Part shown: in pieces, positions 27,112 to 36,743 of the stretch
Position numbering within the stretch: position 1 is the first letter of the stretch
Layout of the letters: every line of letters starts with the position of its first letter
Assembly: GCF_000223905.1 (NCBI RefSeq)
Contig: NC_015943.1
Location: 372,001-436,000, forward strand
Origin: Haloarcula hispanica ATCC 33960
GTDB lineage: Archaea; Halobacteriota; Halobacteria; Halobacteriales; Haloarculaceae
DNA: 64,000 bases
Direction of reading: 5' to 3'
Notes under the pieces: model-generated
What the model was told of the DNA's origin: nothing
The model's database searches: none
What the model saw: the letters and a program-made list of their open reading frames with translations, nothing else
Made by a program: the position numbers and the translations under genes

Positions 27112-27927
27112 ATGGCTGCTGAATCTGGATCGGCCGTTGAAGGATCTTGGGAGCGGCCCACAGTCTTCTACAACAAGAAAGTCAAGTATCTCATCTACGG
27201 GCTTATCTTGTTGTTCTTCGCGTATAGCTTCTGGAACCTTCGGATTTCTCCCAGCCGGTTCGTGCGAGGGATCGGAGCTGGTGTCGAACTCGTCACGAGT
27301 ATGCTCCCACCAGCGTACACTCCGTCGCAGCGGGAACTCCTCATACAGGGGATCGTCGAGAGTATCGTGATGACGATTGTCGCCACGACAATGGGTATTA
27401 TCGTCAGCGTGCCGATCGCTGTCATGGCTTCCAATAACCTCTCGCCGAAGCCAGTCTACTACGTCGGTCGCAGCATCGTTGCAGTCACGCGCTCACTCCA
27501 CGAGCTCATCGTTGCGATCATTATGGTCAAAGCGGTCGGATTCGGTCCGCTCGCTGGTGTCCTTGCCCTCGCGTTCAAAACGATCGGATTCTTCGCGAAA
27601 CTTCTCGCAGAGGAGATCGAAGACATCGATCGTGGGCAGATGGAGGCGATCACTGCTGCCGGCGGGACACCCGTTCAGACGTATCTCTACGGCGTTCTCC
27701 CGCAGGTAATGCCCCGGATCGTCGGCCTGTCGATTTACCGCCTGGACATCAACCTCCGACACAGCACTGTCGTCGGAATCGTCGGAGCGGGCGGTATCGG
27801 TATCACGCTGCTGAACTCCTTCGATAAGTACGATTACCAGTTTAGCATGGCAATTATCGCTGTCATCGTCGCCATCGTCATGGTTGGTGAAGGTGTCAGC
27901 GCTCTCGCTCGGAGGCGGATCCAATAA
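27112..27927 (+). CDS. phnE: Phosphonate-type ABC permease 1
   Basis: 271 aa with an N-terminal anchor helix and about five further helices. The EAA loop reads MEAITAAGGTPVQTYLYGVLPQVMP, and RHSTVVGIVGAGGIGITL is the conserved PhnE C-terminal signature. The stop overlaps the next permease start by 1 bp. The two homologous permeases probably form a heterodimeric channel. Confidence 0.88.
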   Translation: MAAESGSAVEGSWERPTVFYNKKVKYLIYGLILLFFAYSFWNLRISPSRFVRGIGAGVELVTSMLPPAYTPSQRELLIQGIVESIVMTIVATTMGIIVSVPIAVMASNNLSPKPVYYVGRSIVAVTRSLHELIVAIIMVKAVGFGPLAGVLALAFKTIGFFAKLLAEEIEDIDRGQMEAITAAGGTPVQTYLYGVLPQVMPRIVGLSIYRLDINLRHSTVVGIVGAGGIGITLLNSFDKYDYQFSMAIIAVIVAIVMVGEGVSALARRRIQ

Positions 27928-28721
27928 TGTCAAACAGCACTGACTCATGGAGCCGGTTCGATCGCCGTGAGCGCTTACTCCGGTTCTTCGGGCTGCTAGC
28001 TGGACTCGTCATCCTCGTCGCAGCCTGGCGCGCCATGGAAGTGAATTACGGCTACGCCGTGACTGCCCCGCGTGAGCTGGCCGACCTCTTCGGCCGGATG
28101 TATCCCCCCAATGTGGGGTACTCCCGGAATATTGTCGGGCCGCTGCTCGAGACGATCAATATCTCGATTCTGGGAACGGCACTGGCCATCGTGATGGCGA
28201 TCCCGGTTGCGTTCCTCGGAGCCAGCAACACGTCGCCCAACAAGCCGGCGTACCTGCTGGGGAAGTTCATCATCTCGTTTACCCGTTCGGTCAACGTCAT
28301 CATCTGGGCACTGATCTTCGTGGTTATCTTCGGCCCTGGGGCCCTCGCTGGCGTGCTGGCGATCTCGATCAGATCGATCGGGTTCACTGCAAAGCTAATC
28401 GCGGAAGCCATCGAGGAGATCGACCGCGGGTCTGTCGAAGCGATCACTGCAGCCGGAGCATCGCCGATTGATGTGCTCATCTACAGTATCGTTCCACAGA
28501 TCAAGCCGGCGTTCATCAGTGTCGCGACGCTTCGATGGGATATCAACGTCAGAGCGTCGACGATCATCGGGTTCGTCGGCGCAGGCGGGATCGGCGTCCC
28601 GCTCCAGACTGAGATCAATTACTTCAACTGGGAAGCAGTCCTGACGATCCTCATCTCGATTCTGGGCCTTGTGCTCATCAGTGAAGCCATCTCGGCCTAT
28701 CTGCGCAAGAAAGTAATGTAG
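27927..28721 (+). CDS. phnE: Phosphonate-type ABC permease 2
   Basis: 264 aa, homologous to the preceding permease. EAA loop VEAITAAGASPIDVLIYSIVPQIKP and the signature RASTIIGFVGAGGIGVPL are present, along with YPPNVGYSRNIVGPLLETI near the start. It ends the Phn operon and is followed at once by a hairpin. Confidence 0.88.
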   Translation: MSNSTDSWSRFDRRERLLRFFGLLAGLVILVAAWRAMEVNYGYAVTAPRELADLFGRMYPPNVGYSRNIVGPLLETINISILGTALAIVMAIPVAFLGASNTSPNKPAYLLGKFIISFTRSVNVIIWALIFVVIFGPGALAGVLAISIRSIGFTAKLIAEAIEEIDRGSVEAITAAGASPIDVLIYSIVPQIKPAFISVATLRWDINVRASTIIGFVGAGGIGVPLQTEINYFNWEAVLTILISILGLVLISEAISAYLRKKVM

Positions 28722-28745
28722 GCGAGCAGTCCGCTCGTATCGCCT
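28720..28745 (+). terminator. Hairpin at the end of the phn operon
   Basis: Outer arms aggcga/tcgcct with an inner gagc/gctc pairing overlap the last permease stop codon and are followed by the AT-rich ttattattatcc. It is probably the operon terminator. Confidence 0.5.
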
Positions 28746-29470
28746 ATTATTATCCGTCTAACTAAACACATAATATTGTAGATTATCTATCAAAAAACTT
28801 ATATGTTTGGGCTGTATATTGATAGTGGGGCCAACGCCAGTGTCTGCCAACCTGGTTTCCCCACTCTCCGTTTTACGAGTGCCTGGATCGACGGATACAG
28901 CGTCGCGAGACAAGTCATTCCGCAAGAAGGTAGGATATCGGGGCCGTCGGTGCGGCCCGGATACCGGAGTGGATCTCCTGCCTAACCGTGATGCTCGCAC
29001 CAATGGGTATACGTGAGCTTACGATGTCTTACACCAGAGCCACGCTGATATACCCGAACCAGTCTGTGGCCGCCCCGCTGCTGGAGAGACGTGGTAGTGA
29101 CGGCAGACGAACTCCCGGATACGTATCACGAGGACTGCTATCCCCTCACTCAGGTCAGCAACGGAATGGTGGGCAGCCGGGGGGAGTGGCGTGCAACGCA
29201 CCATTCGAAGTCGTCATCCACGACGACAGGTTCTGGACTCGGGCCAATCGATGATCTGAATCGGATTCAAGGGGGAAATGGAGCGAGGACCAGAACCCAC
29301 CTACCGGTACACAGTTGGTAACAAAAACAGTTGTGATATCGGCTTGCAGTCTATCGGTTCTGTGATTGTTGCGCGGCCACGAACGCTCTCTCGGAAGGCA
29401 AATTATTCAGCCGACTGTCAGCGAGCCCGTCGCAATTACGACACTGAGGTAGTCTCATTCAGAAACCGAT
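28746..29470. other. Gene-free stretch between the phn operon and the BREX island
   Basis: About 725 bp with no convincing gene on either strand. Short frames lack coherent codon usage or family features. One frame near 29087-29220 has acidic haloarchaeal-like composition (ADELPDTYHEDCYPLTQ) but stops quickly and may be a gene remnant. No integrase, tRNA or clear inverted-repeat ends were found that would mark the island border. Confidence 0.5.
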
Positions 29471-32386
29471 TCACAATGGGAGAGTCAAACAGTAGTTCTC
29501 AACCTCGGGCGCCAGTGAGATGATCTGTTCTCGGCGCTCTAATTCACGGCGACGTGTCTCGATTCGCTCTTCGAGCTGTGCAAGTCGCTCCTGTTGGCCA
29601 CGGATCGCGATGTCCATATCCGAGCCGGCGTCGGATTTGCGCTCGTACTCCTCGATGAAGGCCTCGATCCGTTCTCGTTCCGCCTGTGCATACTCCTCGA
29701 GATTTTCCAACTCCTGGGCAGTCTCCTTGTGACGTTTCTCCTGAAGATGGTTCTTGATCTCGTTGACACGCACGCTCACGTACCGGTCAGCGGCCGCCCG
29801 TAAGTCGGATTGAGCGTCGAGAACCGTTCGCAAGTCGTCGACGTCGGGCTTTGCTGCTACCGAGTCGCCTTCGACGACACGTTCACCAAGCGCCTGCTGA
29901 GCGTCCCCTTGCGTCGCATCCACGAAGACGGGGATGGTCTCCTCACGAATCACATCGCCAGTGCCGTCCTCGAACGCCACGCGATAGTTGTAGGTGATCC
30001 CCGGCGTGTCGACGAACGGCAGCAGTTTGAGTCCGACCGCACCGCGCTCGTCCTCCAACACGCGTGCCATGAGCCGTTGCAGGACGTCCGTGTCCGGAGC
30101 GAGGTAGGTGATGTCCTCGTGATCCATCGCGAAGTCGCGGTCGAACGTGAACGGGCCGAACGTCGCATCTTGGCCGGGCGAATTGATCCCATCAGGCAAC
30201 TCGGCTTGATAGAGGTTGGTACCGCGTTTCTCGAATTCGCCTCCGAAGGCTTCGACTGCTCGCTCGAAGAACTCGCGAATGTCTCCCTCGCTTCCGTAGA
30301 CGTCCGCTGACTCGTCGACGACCTCCTGAATCTGCCGGCGACTCTCCGCGTCGAACGTGCTCGTATCGACGAGGCTCCGCTCGTACCACTCCTCAAGCGT
30401 CCGCTGGCGCTCCTCGATCAGCTCCTCGAGTTCCGCTTTGGTCGCACTCGGCGGGTCGTCGTTCTCGATGGACTCCATGATGAGCGCATCCACGTCGATG
30501 TCGTCGAGGATGCCAAGCACGTCCGCTGTGTTTCCGAGCTGGGAGCGGATCTCCTCGACCTTGGTCTGGAGCATTTCGAAGATTTCGCTCTCGCGGGTGT
30601 CGTCGAAGAGGAAGTTCCAGACCTTGACCTCCTCTTCCTGTCCGTAGCGATGGATGCGTCCGATCCGCTGTTCGAGGCGGTTCGGGTTCCACGGAAGCTC
30701 GTAGTTAGCCATGATGTGACAGCTGTGCTGGAGATCGATCCCCTCACTCGCTGCATCGGTCGCGAACAGGAGTCGTGACTGCCCGTGATTGAACTCGTCT
30801 TCGATCCGGGTCCGTTCGTCCTTGTCAACGTCGCCGTGAATCACCAGAATCTCGTCGGCCCACGGCTCGTCCTGCACGAATTCGAGAAGGTAGTCCAGCG
30901 TATCGCGGTACTCCGTGAACAACAGGAGTTTCTCGTCCGGCTGTTCCTCGAGGAGTTGGGAGATGAACCGTCTGACTTTCTGGGCCTTGGAGTCGACCGG
31001 TAGATCCTCCGCCAGCGACACGAGGTCGCGGAGCGTATCGATCTCCTCTTGGAGTTGTTCGTCGGTACTGGTGACGGTCAGACCGGCGATCTCGTCTTCC
31101 GCGTGTTGCTTGTCGTCCTCGTCTAGATCCTCGCCGTCGAGATAGGCTCGTGCTTCCTCGGAAAGACCGTCTGTCTCTGCCTCTTCGTCGAGAAGGTCGT
31201 CCAGTCGTCGTCGGAGCGTCGCGTGAATCGCGCCGACGCTGCTCACCAGTCGTTTCTGCATGAGCGCCATCGCGAACCCGACCGCGGGTTCGTTCAGCTT
31301 CTCCGAGCGGTTGTAGACGTTTTTCACGTAGTCGGTGACAGCCCGGTAGAACTGTCGTTCGTCGTGGGTCATCGAGACCGATACCGAGTTGACCTCGCGG
31401 TCCGGGAAGACGCGTTCACCGTCCTCGTCGTAGATGTCGGTCTTCCCGCGACGGATCATGACGCGGTCGACTGTTTCCTGTGAGAGTTCCTGGTTTTCGG
31501 CGACGAGGAACGGATCGATGTACTCCACGAGCGAGCGGAACGCCTCGCCCTTCCCGTCGTGTGGCGTCGCGCTGAGAAGCAGCAACGAGTCGGAGTTCCC
31601 CGTGACGGCGTCAATCATCCGTGCCGTCTTGCTCGGTGAGTCCCCCCGCTTTGCAGCCTTGTGGGCCTCGTCGACCACGACGACGTCCCAGAACGCGTCC
31701 CGGAGTGCAGGCCGGAACTCGTCCTGCCGCAGGAACGCCATGCTGGTGACGAGCCGTTGCTGGTCTTGGGCCCAGATGTTAGCCTCCTCGCCGAGCCGTC
31801 GGCGCTCACCTTCCACCCACGCGCGGTCTGCCACGGTCAGGTCGATGTCGAAGAAGCGGTCCATATCCCGGATCCATTTCTTCTGGAGGTGGGCGGGAAC
31901 GACGAACAGGACGCGGTCAGCGCGATTCCGTGCAGCGAGTTCCTTGAGGACGAGGCCCGCCTCTATCGTTTTCCCGAGCCCGACGTCGTCACCGATAAGC
32001 GCCCGCTGCCGGAGCTTCTGCATCACCCAGTTTACGGCGTCAAGCTGATACGGTTCGAGCCGAACGAGCGAGTTCGAGATGCTCAGGAGCTGTCCCTGTT
32101 CGTGAGCGAGTTTGAGCTTCGTCGCCTGCGTCCGGAGGTCGAACCACTGCGCCGCGACCGCATCGTGATCCGGATGAAGGTCGTCGATTCGCTGGTTGGC
32201 CAGTTCCTCGATTCCGGACTGCTGTGGCTGAATCTCTACATCGTCGAGACAGACAGTCTTGACGCCTTCCCCCTCGATATACGCTCTCAAATATTCGATC
32301 TCGCCGACTGTCTGTGTTTTGATGACTTCAGCCGGTGTTCCGTTGAGAAGGACTCGTTGCCCGGACGAGAATGAAGAATCCGTCAT
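29471..32386 (-). CDS. brxHII: SNF2/HepA-type helicase of the BREX island
   Basis: 971 aa. Superfamily 2 motifs are in order: GDDVGLGKT (Walker A, residues 132-140), VVVDEAHKAAK (about 237), LLLSATPHDGKG (about 270), VIHGDVDKDERTRI, FATDAASEGIDLQ and the arginine finger region RIGRIHRYGQ (about 578). A long charged, coiled-coil-rich C-terminus (about residues 860-960) ends the protein. It resembles the COG0553 helicases of type 5 BREX (BrxHII) and DISARM DrmD. It should translocate on DNA using ATP during phage exclusion. It is the last gene of the island in transcription order, 82 bp after a PglX gene. Confidence 0.85.
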   Translation of the reverse strand: MTDSSFSSGQRVLLNGTPAEVIKTQTVGEIEYLRAYIEGEGVKTVCLDDVEIQPQQSGIEELANQRIDDLHPDHDAVAAQWFDLRTQATKLKLAHEQGQLLSISNSLVRLEPYQLDAVNWVMQKLRQRALIGDDVGLGKTIEAGLVLKELAARNRADRVLFVVPAHLQKKWIRDMDRFFDIDLTVADRAWVEGERRRLGEEANIWAQDQQRLVTSMAFLRQDEFRPALRDAFWDVVVVDEAHKAAKRGDSPSKTARMIDAVTGNSDSLLLLSATPHDGKGEAFRSLVEYIDPFLVAENQELSQETVDRVMIRRGKTDIYDEDGERVFPDREVNSVSVSMTHDERQFYRAVTDYVKNVYNRSEKLNEPAVGFAMALMQKRLVSSVGAIHATLRRRLDDLLDEEAETDGLSEEARAYLDGEDLDEDDKQHAEDEIAGLTVTSTDEQLQEEIDTLRDLVSLAEDLPVDSKAQKVRRFISQLLEEQPDEKLLLFTEYRDTLDYLLEFVQDEPWADEILVIHGDVDKDERTRIEDEFNHGQSRLLFATDAASEGIDLQHSCHIMANYELPWNPNRLEQRIGRIHRYGQEEEVKVWNFLFDDTRESEIFEMLQTKVEEIRSQLGNTADVLGILDDIDVDALIMESIENDDPPSATKAELEELIEERQRTLEEWYERSLVDTSTFDAESRRQIQEVVDESADVYGSEGDIREFFERAVEAFGGEFEKRGTNLYQAELPDGINSPGQDATFGPFTFDRDFAMDHEDITYLAPDTDVLQRLMARVLEDERGAVGLKLLPFVDTPGITYNYRVAFEDGTGDVIREETIPVFVDATQGDAQQALGERVVEGDSVAAKPDVDDLRTVLDAQSDLRAAADRYVSVRVNEIKNHLQEKRHKETAQELENLEEYAQAERERIEAFIEEYERKSDAGSDMDIAIRGQQERLAQLEERIETRRRELERREQIISLAPEVENYCLTLPL

Positions 32387-32468
32387 CGAGTGCTACGTGT
32401 TCCAAAACGGCATAGACTCTTGAACCTTGTCAGCCACCTCCTCTGACGGAGATCGGTTCCCCACCGCC

Positions 32469-35400
32469 TCAGAGTACGTTGTCCGCCACCACTTCCGGGA
32501 CGATGTCTTGCTCGGCGAGCGGCGTGATGTTGATCGCGACGCCGTGTTTGTGGGTGGGCTGGTAGCCCGCGGTCACGACTTCTGAGAGCGCCCGTTCCTC
32601 CCAATCGCCGGAGATATCGGTCGCAACCTCGTCGCAGTTTGCAGCGATTTCGTCGGCCAGTTGCCGATACTCGTCAACGTCGGCCGCGAGTTCTGCGAGC
32701 AGTCGCTGCCGCTCGGCGACGCCGGTGTCTCCGATCTGTGACTGCTCGGCATCCTCGAACTGTTCGAAGTAGTACGTCATGAACAGGATCCCGTTGCTCG
32801 CGTAGTGGGAGGAGCCGACGAGATCGTCGTAGTACTCGAAGAGGTCGTAGAGATGTGCTTCGACGGGTTCGGAGCCGTCTTCGGCGTACGCTTCGAAGGC
32901 AGTCTGTAGGTCGTCGAGCGCATCGACCCACTCGTCTTTGTTCTCCTGTACCGTCTCGTAGAACGAGGGACTGAACAGGTCTGCCATATCTACGTCCTTC
33001 AGGTCGGCGAGGGTTTCGAGAGTGTCTAGCCGTGATGCTGTCCGCTCCCGGAACTCCGCCACGCGTTCGGCCGCCTCGGCCGCGCGTTCCTGATTCACGC
33101 TGGGCCAGTCACGCGGGGTGGCCTGCGAAAGGTCGCCAAGCCGTTCTTCGAACGCGCTGAGCTGTTCGAGGGCGCTCTCACACTGGTCGTACTCTTCGGC
33201 GGCGTCGGCTCGCTCAGTGGTCGAGAGCGATTCGTCGTTCCGACGGCTGTTTGCCGCCGCCTGGCGTTCGCGGAGGTGCGTCCGCCGCGGTTCGAGATAC
33301 TGGTTCTGCAGTCGGTCGAAGATGCTCGCGTCCAACTGATGGTAATCGACGAGACAGCCGAAGCCCTCGCCCGTGGCGTCGGAAACGAGTCGCTCGGTCG
33401 AAAGCCGCCAGAGGATCGGCGTTCGGTCGAACTCCGCGACGTGGTACTCGAACAGGTCGTTTTCGAGCCACGCCCGAAGGTTCGGGTACGCTTCGTCGCT
33501 CGCGTTGCGGTTCCCGAGTACCGCGTCGGCTTCCGCGAGGCGGTCGGTCGCGTGCTCGCCCCAGACACGTTCGAACTCCGCCTCGATGTGGGTCAGAAGG
33601 TCGTCCGTGCCGTCGATTTCGGAAAGCGGGATAATGCCGTCATCGGTGTCGTTGATCGCTCGGAGCGTGAAGTGGAGAAGGAGGTCTTTGACCTGTTCCG
33701 GGAAGTCGCTAGACGGCTCTGAGATGGCCGCTGGAGCATACACTTCCTGTTCGCGTGGATCTTCGATGGTTCGGAGCGCGATCTCCTGAAGGATCGTTTC
33801 GCGTTGCCCGTCGGTGATGTCGAAGCAATCGAAGACGGCATCGTCGATGTCGTTCGCACAGGACTGGAGGGTTTGCTCGACTCGCGCCAAGTGTTTCGCG
33901 GCGGCAGTTCCGACCTGATTGAGCGAGTCTGCCGTGGACACAGTTTGTGTCGGGCTATCGAGCGAAAGTTCGTCCCGAAGCTCGCGGTGTGGATGATCGT
34001 ACTGCGGTAGCGGGTCATCGACACCGAGTGCATCGAGCAGGACAGGCCCATCGTAATGCGGCGACACGAAGTCGTACTGCCGCTTCGAGATGAGGTGCCC
34101 GACGGCTTCCCGGGCGAGGGTCGCCAGTTCGTCGATCTCTTCGAGTTCTGTCCGCCACGGGACTTTCGAGACGAACCCGACTTCCCACATTCGCTCGGAG
34201 GTCTGTGCAAGCATCAGATACGTGAATAGATGGCTATTCGTGTACGAGAGAGCGTTCCAGATAGCCCGATCCGGAATCAGAACCGAGCCCTTGTGACCGA
34301 AGACGGACGAATCGTGGAGATACCCGAACCTCCGACCGCTTCGCTTTGCGACGGTGTACGTTAATGATTCGTTGAAGTAGGCGTCTGTATTGCGGGGGTA
34401 GGATTTCGGGTATCTATCGACTTCCGTCCCGTCTTCTCCCCAGAGGAGGGTGTTCTTTATTCGAGGCAAAAGCCACGCATCAGCGCCCCCCTTCGCAAAC
34501 GGCACCCATTCAGCGCCCCTGTCTTCCCAGAACTTATGCACGAACCGGGAATCGTCTGCGGTTGCGGTACCCTGTTTGATGTCTCCAAGCGTCTCCCGGT
34601 CCTCTAAGCCCGCATTATCCGCGTCGAGAACGGTATCGGACTGATAGATGCTTCGCAGGCCTCGTGGCACCCAATAAGAAAGCGGCGTGCCGGGAACCAT
34701 CGCAAACTCGGACAGGTCTCGGTGATAGAGTCGCTTGACACCGGTTTCAGACCCCTCGAAAGACGCGCGGATGAATTCCCCTTCCTTCTCACCCTTTGCA
34801 ACATCCGGGAGGCGGATGAACGTCCCTGTCTGCCCGCTGTCTGCCTCGGAGCGAACAACTGTCCCGACAGTGCCGACGGTCGCGTTGTCGAGGATGTCGT
34901 ACCCGAACTCTGAGAAGAAGTCGAACGCACCTCTCCCACCGACGAAATCCTCCCGGAAGGTCTGGAAGGACTTGTTGAACATGAACGACCACGGAACGAG
35001 CATCCCCGTGCGTCCGTCGGCTTTGGCCAGCCGATCACACGCCTCGAAGAAGTTGATGTAGTACTCCGTCGTATATTTGTAATTCTCGTTCTCTTCGACG
35101 TATTCCTGCACGGTGTCCGGCATTCGTCCCCCCGAACCATACGGCGGGTTCATAAGCGCCACGTCGTACGATTGGCTTAACACTACCAGCAGATTCAGGA
35201 AACTCTTGAGGTTCTGTTCGCCGAACGAATCTGACGAGCGCTCACCAACGGCTTCTCGAAGTGCCTTCAAGAAGGAGTTCAGCGACTGGTGTGTTCCGTC
35301 GCCCCAGTCCGAGAGGTCCGTCTGACCGCTCTCGAACACGTCTTCGAGCGTCCCGCTCACGTCCAGCAGGCTCCCGAGGGCTTCCGTGTGCTGGAACGTG

Positions 35401-36665
35401 TCGATGATCTCTCCCAGCGCAGCACGCAGGTCCGTTCCCTCGCCGGTAATGTCGTCCAGCACTTCTGCGCCTTCCTCAACGTCCGCCACGCGGGCGTCCG
35501 CACAGACGATGTCGACGCTGGGCATCTCGAACTGGCCGTCTTCCGCTTCGGTACGTGTTCTGGCCTTCAGATACAGATTGAACGCCGAGAGCTGACACGA
35601 GCGCAGGTCGATGTCGACGCCGTAGAGGTTGTGCTCCAGCACCTTCGCCGGGATCTCGGCTCGGTCGAGATCGGTTTCGGCCCACCAGATGCGCTCCAGT
35701 ACGTCGAACGCATAGAGGAGGAAATGGCCGCTCCCACAGGCCGGGTCGATGACCCGCAGTTCCGACGGATGATCGAACTCCGGTGCATCGCCGGCCTCCT
35801 CGTCAGGGATAAGGTACGTACAGAGTTCGGGAACGGACGGGCTGTCCTCCGGCGTGACCAAGCGCTCTTTTCGCTCTTCGGGGCTGAGAGCGTCCGGATT
35901 CGGAACGGCGTCTTCCTGCTCAGTCGCTTCGAGATAGAGTTTGCCGAGGGAGTTGTCGGTGAGCATTCGGACGACCCAATGGGGCGTGTAGAACTGGTTC
36001 GCCGGTCCCACGTCCTCCGGTTCGAGCGTGTTCTTCGCGTCGAGCGCCTCGACAACGGGACGGTTGTAGTACTCGTACACCCAGCCCAGCACGTCGTCGG
36101 CCCGCCAGACTTCGTCGGGGACCTCGTCCAGCATTCCGCAGAGATCTTCGTAGGTGTCGTCGTCGGGGTCGATCAGGCTGTAGGCGGTCGAGCGGTCGAA
36201 GAGGATCTCGATCTCCGCGGCCAGTTTGTCGCACGCGTTCCGATAGGCTTCGAGGACGGCCTCCTCTTCCAGCATGAACTCCTCGGTGACAAGCCGGTCA
36301 GCGGCCGGGGTGAGGCCGTCGTCGCGGAAGGCCGTCACTTCGTCGTCGATGAAGTCCCGGACCTCCATGCAGCGAAGCGCGGCCAGCCGATTGACGACCG
36401 TGTAGCCGACGCCCGTAATGTACTGTTCGTGGGCCTCCTCCCAATCGTGGCCATCGGCGGCTTCGAGTTCGATAGCTTCCACGAGGGTTTCCTGCGTCTC
36501 GCTCAGGGACGCGTCATCAGGACGGTCTGCCAGATCAGACGCTTCGAGCTGGTAGCGAACGTTCGCCTCGATACGGTCTCGCATCTCGGTGACGACCGCT
36601 TCGAGGTGTTCGCGCTCTTCCTTGTCGAGTTGCGCCTTTCGGGGGGCCAGAGCGTTCCCATCCAT
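32469..36665 (-). CDS. pglX: PglX-type adenine-specific DNA methyltransferase (copy 1)
   Basis: 1398 aa from the ATG at 36665, chosen because its MDGNALAPRKAQLDKEEREH opening matches the start of the second copy; an in-frame ATG ten codons upstream exists. SAM-binding motif I VIDPACGSGHFLLYAF is near residue 305 and the catalytic NPPYGSGGRM (motif IV, N6-adenine type) near residue 505. The C-terminal target-recognition and coiled-coil part ends with the family-like GYQPTHKHGVAINITPL. In BREX, PglX methylates a non-palindromic host site and is needed for exclusion. It shares long near-identical stretches with copy 2, including a 98-bp perfect match, but differs in the centre. It lies downstream of pglZ. 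Confidence 0.9.
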   Translation of the reverse strand: MDGNALAPRKAQLDKEEREHLEAVVTEMRDRIEANVRYQLEASDLADRPDDASLSETQETLVEAIELEAADGHDWEEAHEQYITGVGYTVVNRLAALRCMEVRDFIDDEVTAFRDDGLTPAADRLVTEEFMLEEEAVLEAYRNACDKLAAEIEILFDRSTAYSLIDPDDDTYEDLCGMLDEVPDEVWRADDVLGWVYEYYNRPVVEALDAKNTLEPEDVGPANQFYTPHWVVRMLTDNSLGKLYLEATEQEDAVPNPDALSPEERKERLVTPEDSPSVPELCTYLIPDEEAGDAPEFDHPSELRVIDPACGSGHFLLYAFDVLERIWWAETDLDRAEIPAKVLEHNLYGVDIDLRSCQLSAFNLYLKARTRTEAEDGQFEMPSVDIVCADARVADVEEGAEVLDDITGEGTDLRAALGEIIDTFQHTEALGSLLDVSGTLEDVFESGQTDLSDWGDGTHQSLNSFLKALREAVGERSSDSFGEQNLKSFLNLLVVLSQSYDVALMNPPYGSGGRMPDTVQEYVEENENYKYTTEYYINFFEACDRLAKADGRTGMLVPWSFMFNKSFQTFREDFVGGRGAFDFFSEFGYDILDNATVGTVGTVVRSEADSGQTGTFIRLPDVAKGEKEGEFIRASFEGSETGVKRLYHRDLSEFAMVPGTPLSYWVPRGLRSIYQSDTVLDADNAGLEDRETLGDIKQGTATADDSRFVHKFWEDRGAEWVPFAKGGADAWLLPRIKNTLLWGEDGTEVDRYPKSYPRNTDAYFNESLTYTVAKRSGRRFGYLHDSSVFGHKGSVLIPDRAIWNALSYTNSHLFTYLMLAQTSERMWEVGFVSKVPWRTELEEIDELATLAREAVGHLISKRQYDFVSPHYDGPVLLDALGVDDPLPQYDHPHRELRDELSLDSPTQTVSTADSLNQVGTAAAKHLARVEQTLQSCANDIDDAVFDCFDITDGQRETILQEIALRTIEDPREQEVYAPAAISEPSSDFPEQVKDLLLHFTLRAINDTDDGIIPLSEIDGTDDLLTHIEAEFERVWGEHATDRLAEADAVLGNRNASDEAYPNLRAWLENDLFEYHVAEFDRTPILWRLSTERLVSDATGEGFGCLVDYHQLDASIFDRLQNQYLEPRRTHLRERQAAANSRRNDESLSTTERADAAEEYDQCESALEQLSAFEERLGDLSQATPRDWPSVNQERAAEAAERVAEFRERTASRLDTLETLADLKDVDMADLFSPSFYETVQENKDEWVDALDDLQTAFEAYAEDGSEPVEAHLYDLFEYYDDLVGSSHYASNGILFMTYYFEQFEDAEQSQIGDTGVAERQRLLAELAADVDEYRQLADEIAANCDEVATDISGDWEERALSEVVTAGYQPTHKHGVAINITPLAEQDIVPEVVADNVL
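36112..36209 (-). repeat. 98-bp direct repeat, copy A (inside pglX copy 1)
   Basis: These 98 bases are identical, in the same orientation, to 43289-43386 in the other pglX gene, 7177 bp away. The repeat encodes the conserved IDPDDDTYEDLCGMLDEVP region. The perfect match at nucleotide level, including third positions, suggests recent duplication or gene conversion. Confidence 0.9.
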
Positions 36666-36743
36666 ATGAGAGTCAGTGATATTCTCCCAGTACAACTGTG
36701 GTCTCTTGAATATTGCCCCATCGCGATGGCTCGACCAGGACAG

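Noticed and set aside
29087-29254. Short acidic frame near the BREX border as a gene remnant
   Set aside because: It is too short and has no recognisable homologue; it is mentioned only under the gene-free stretch.
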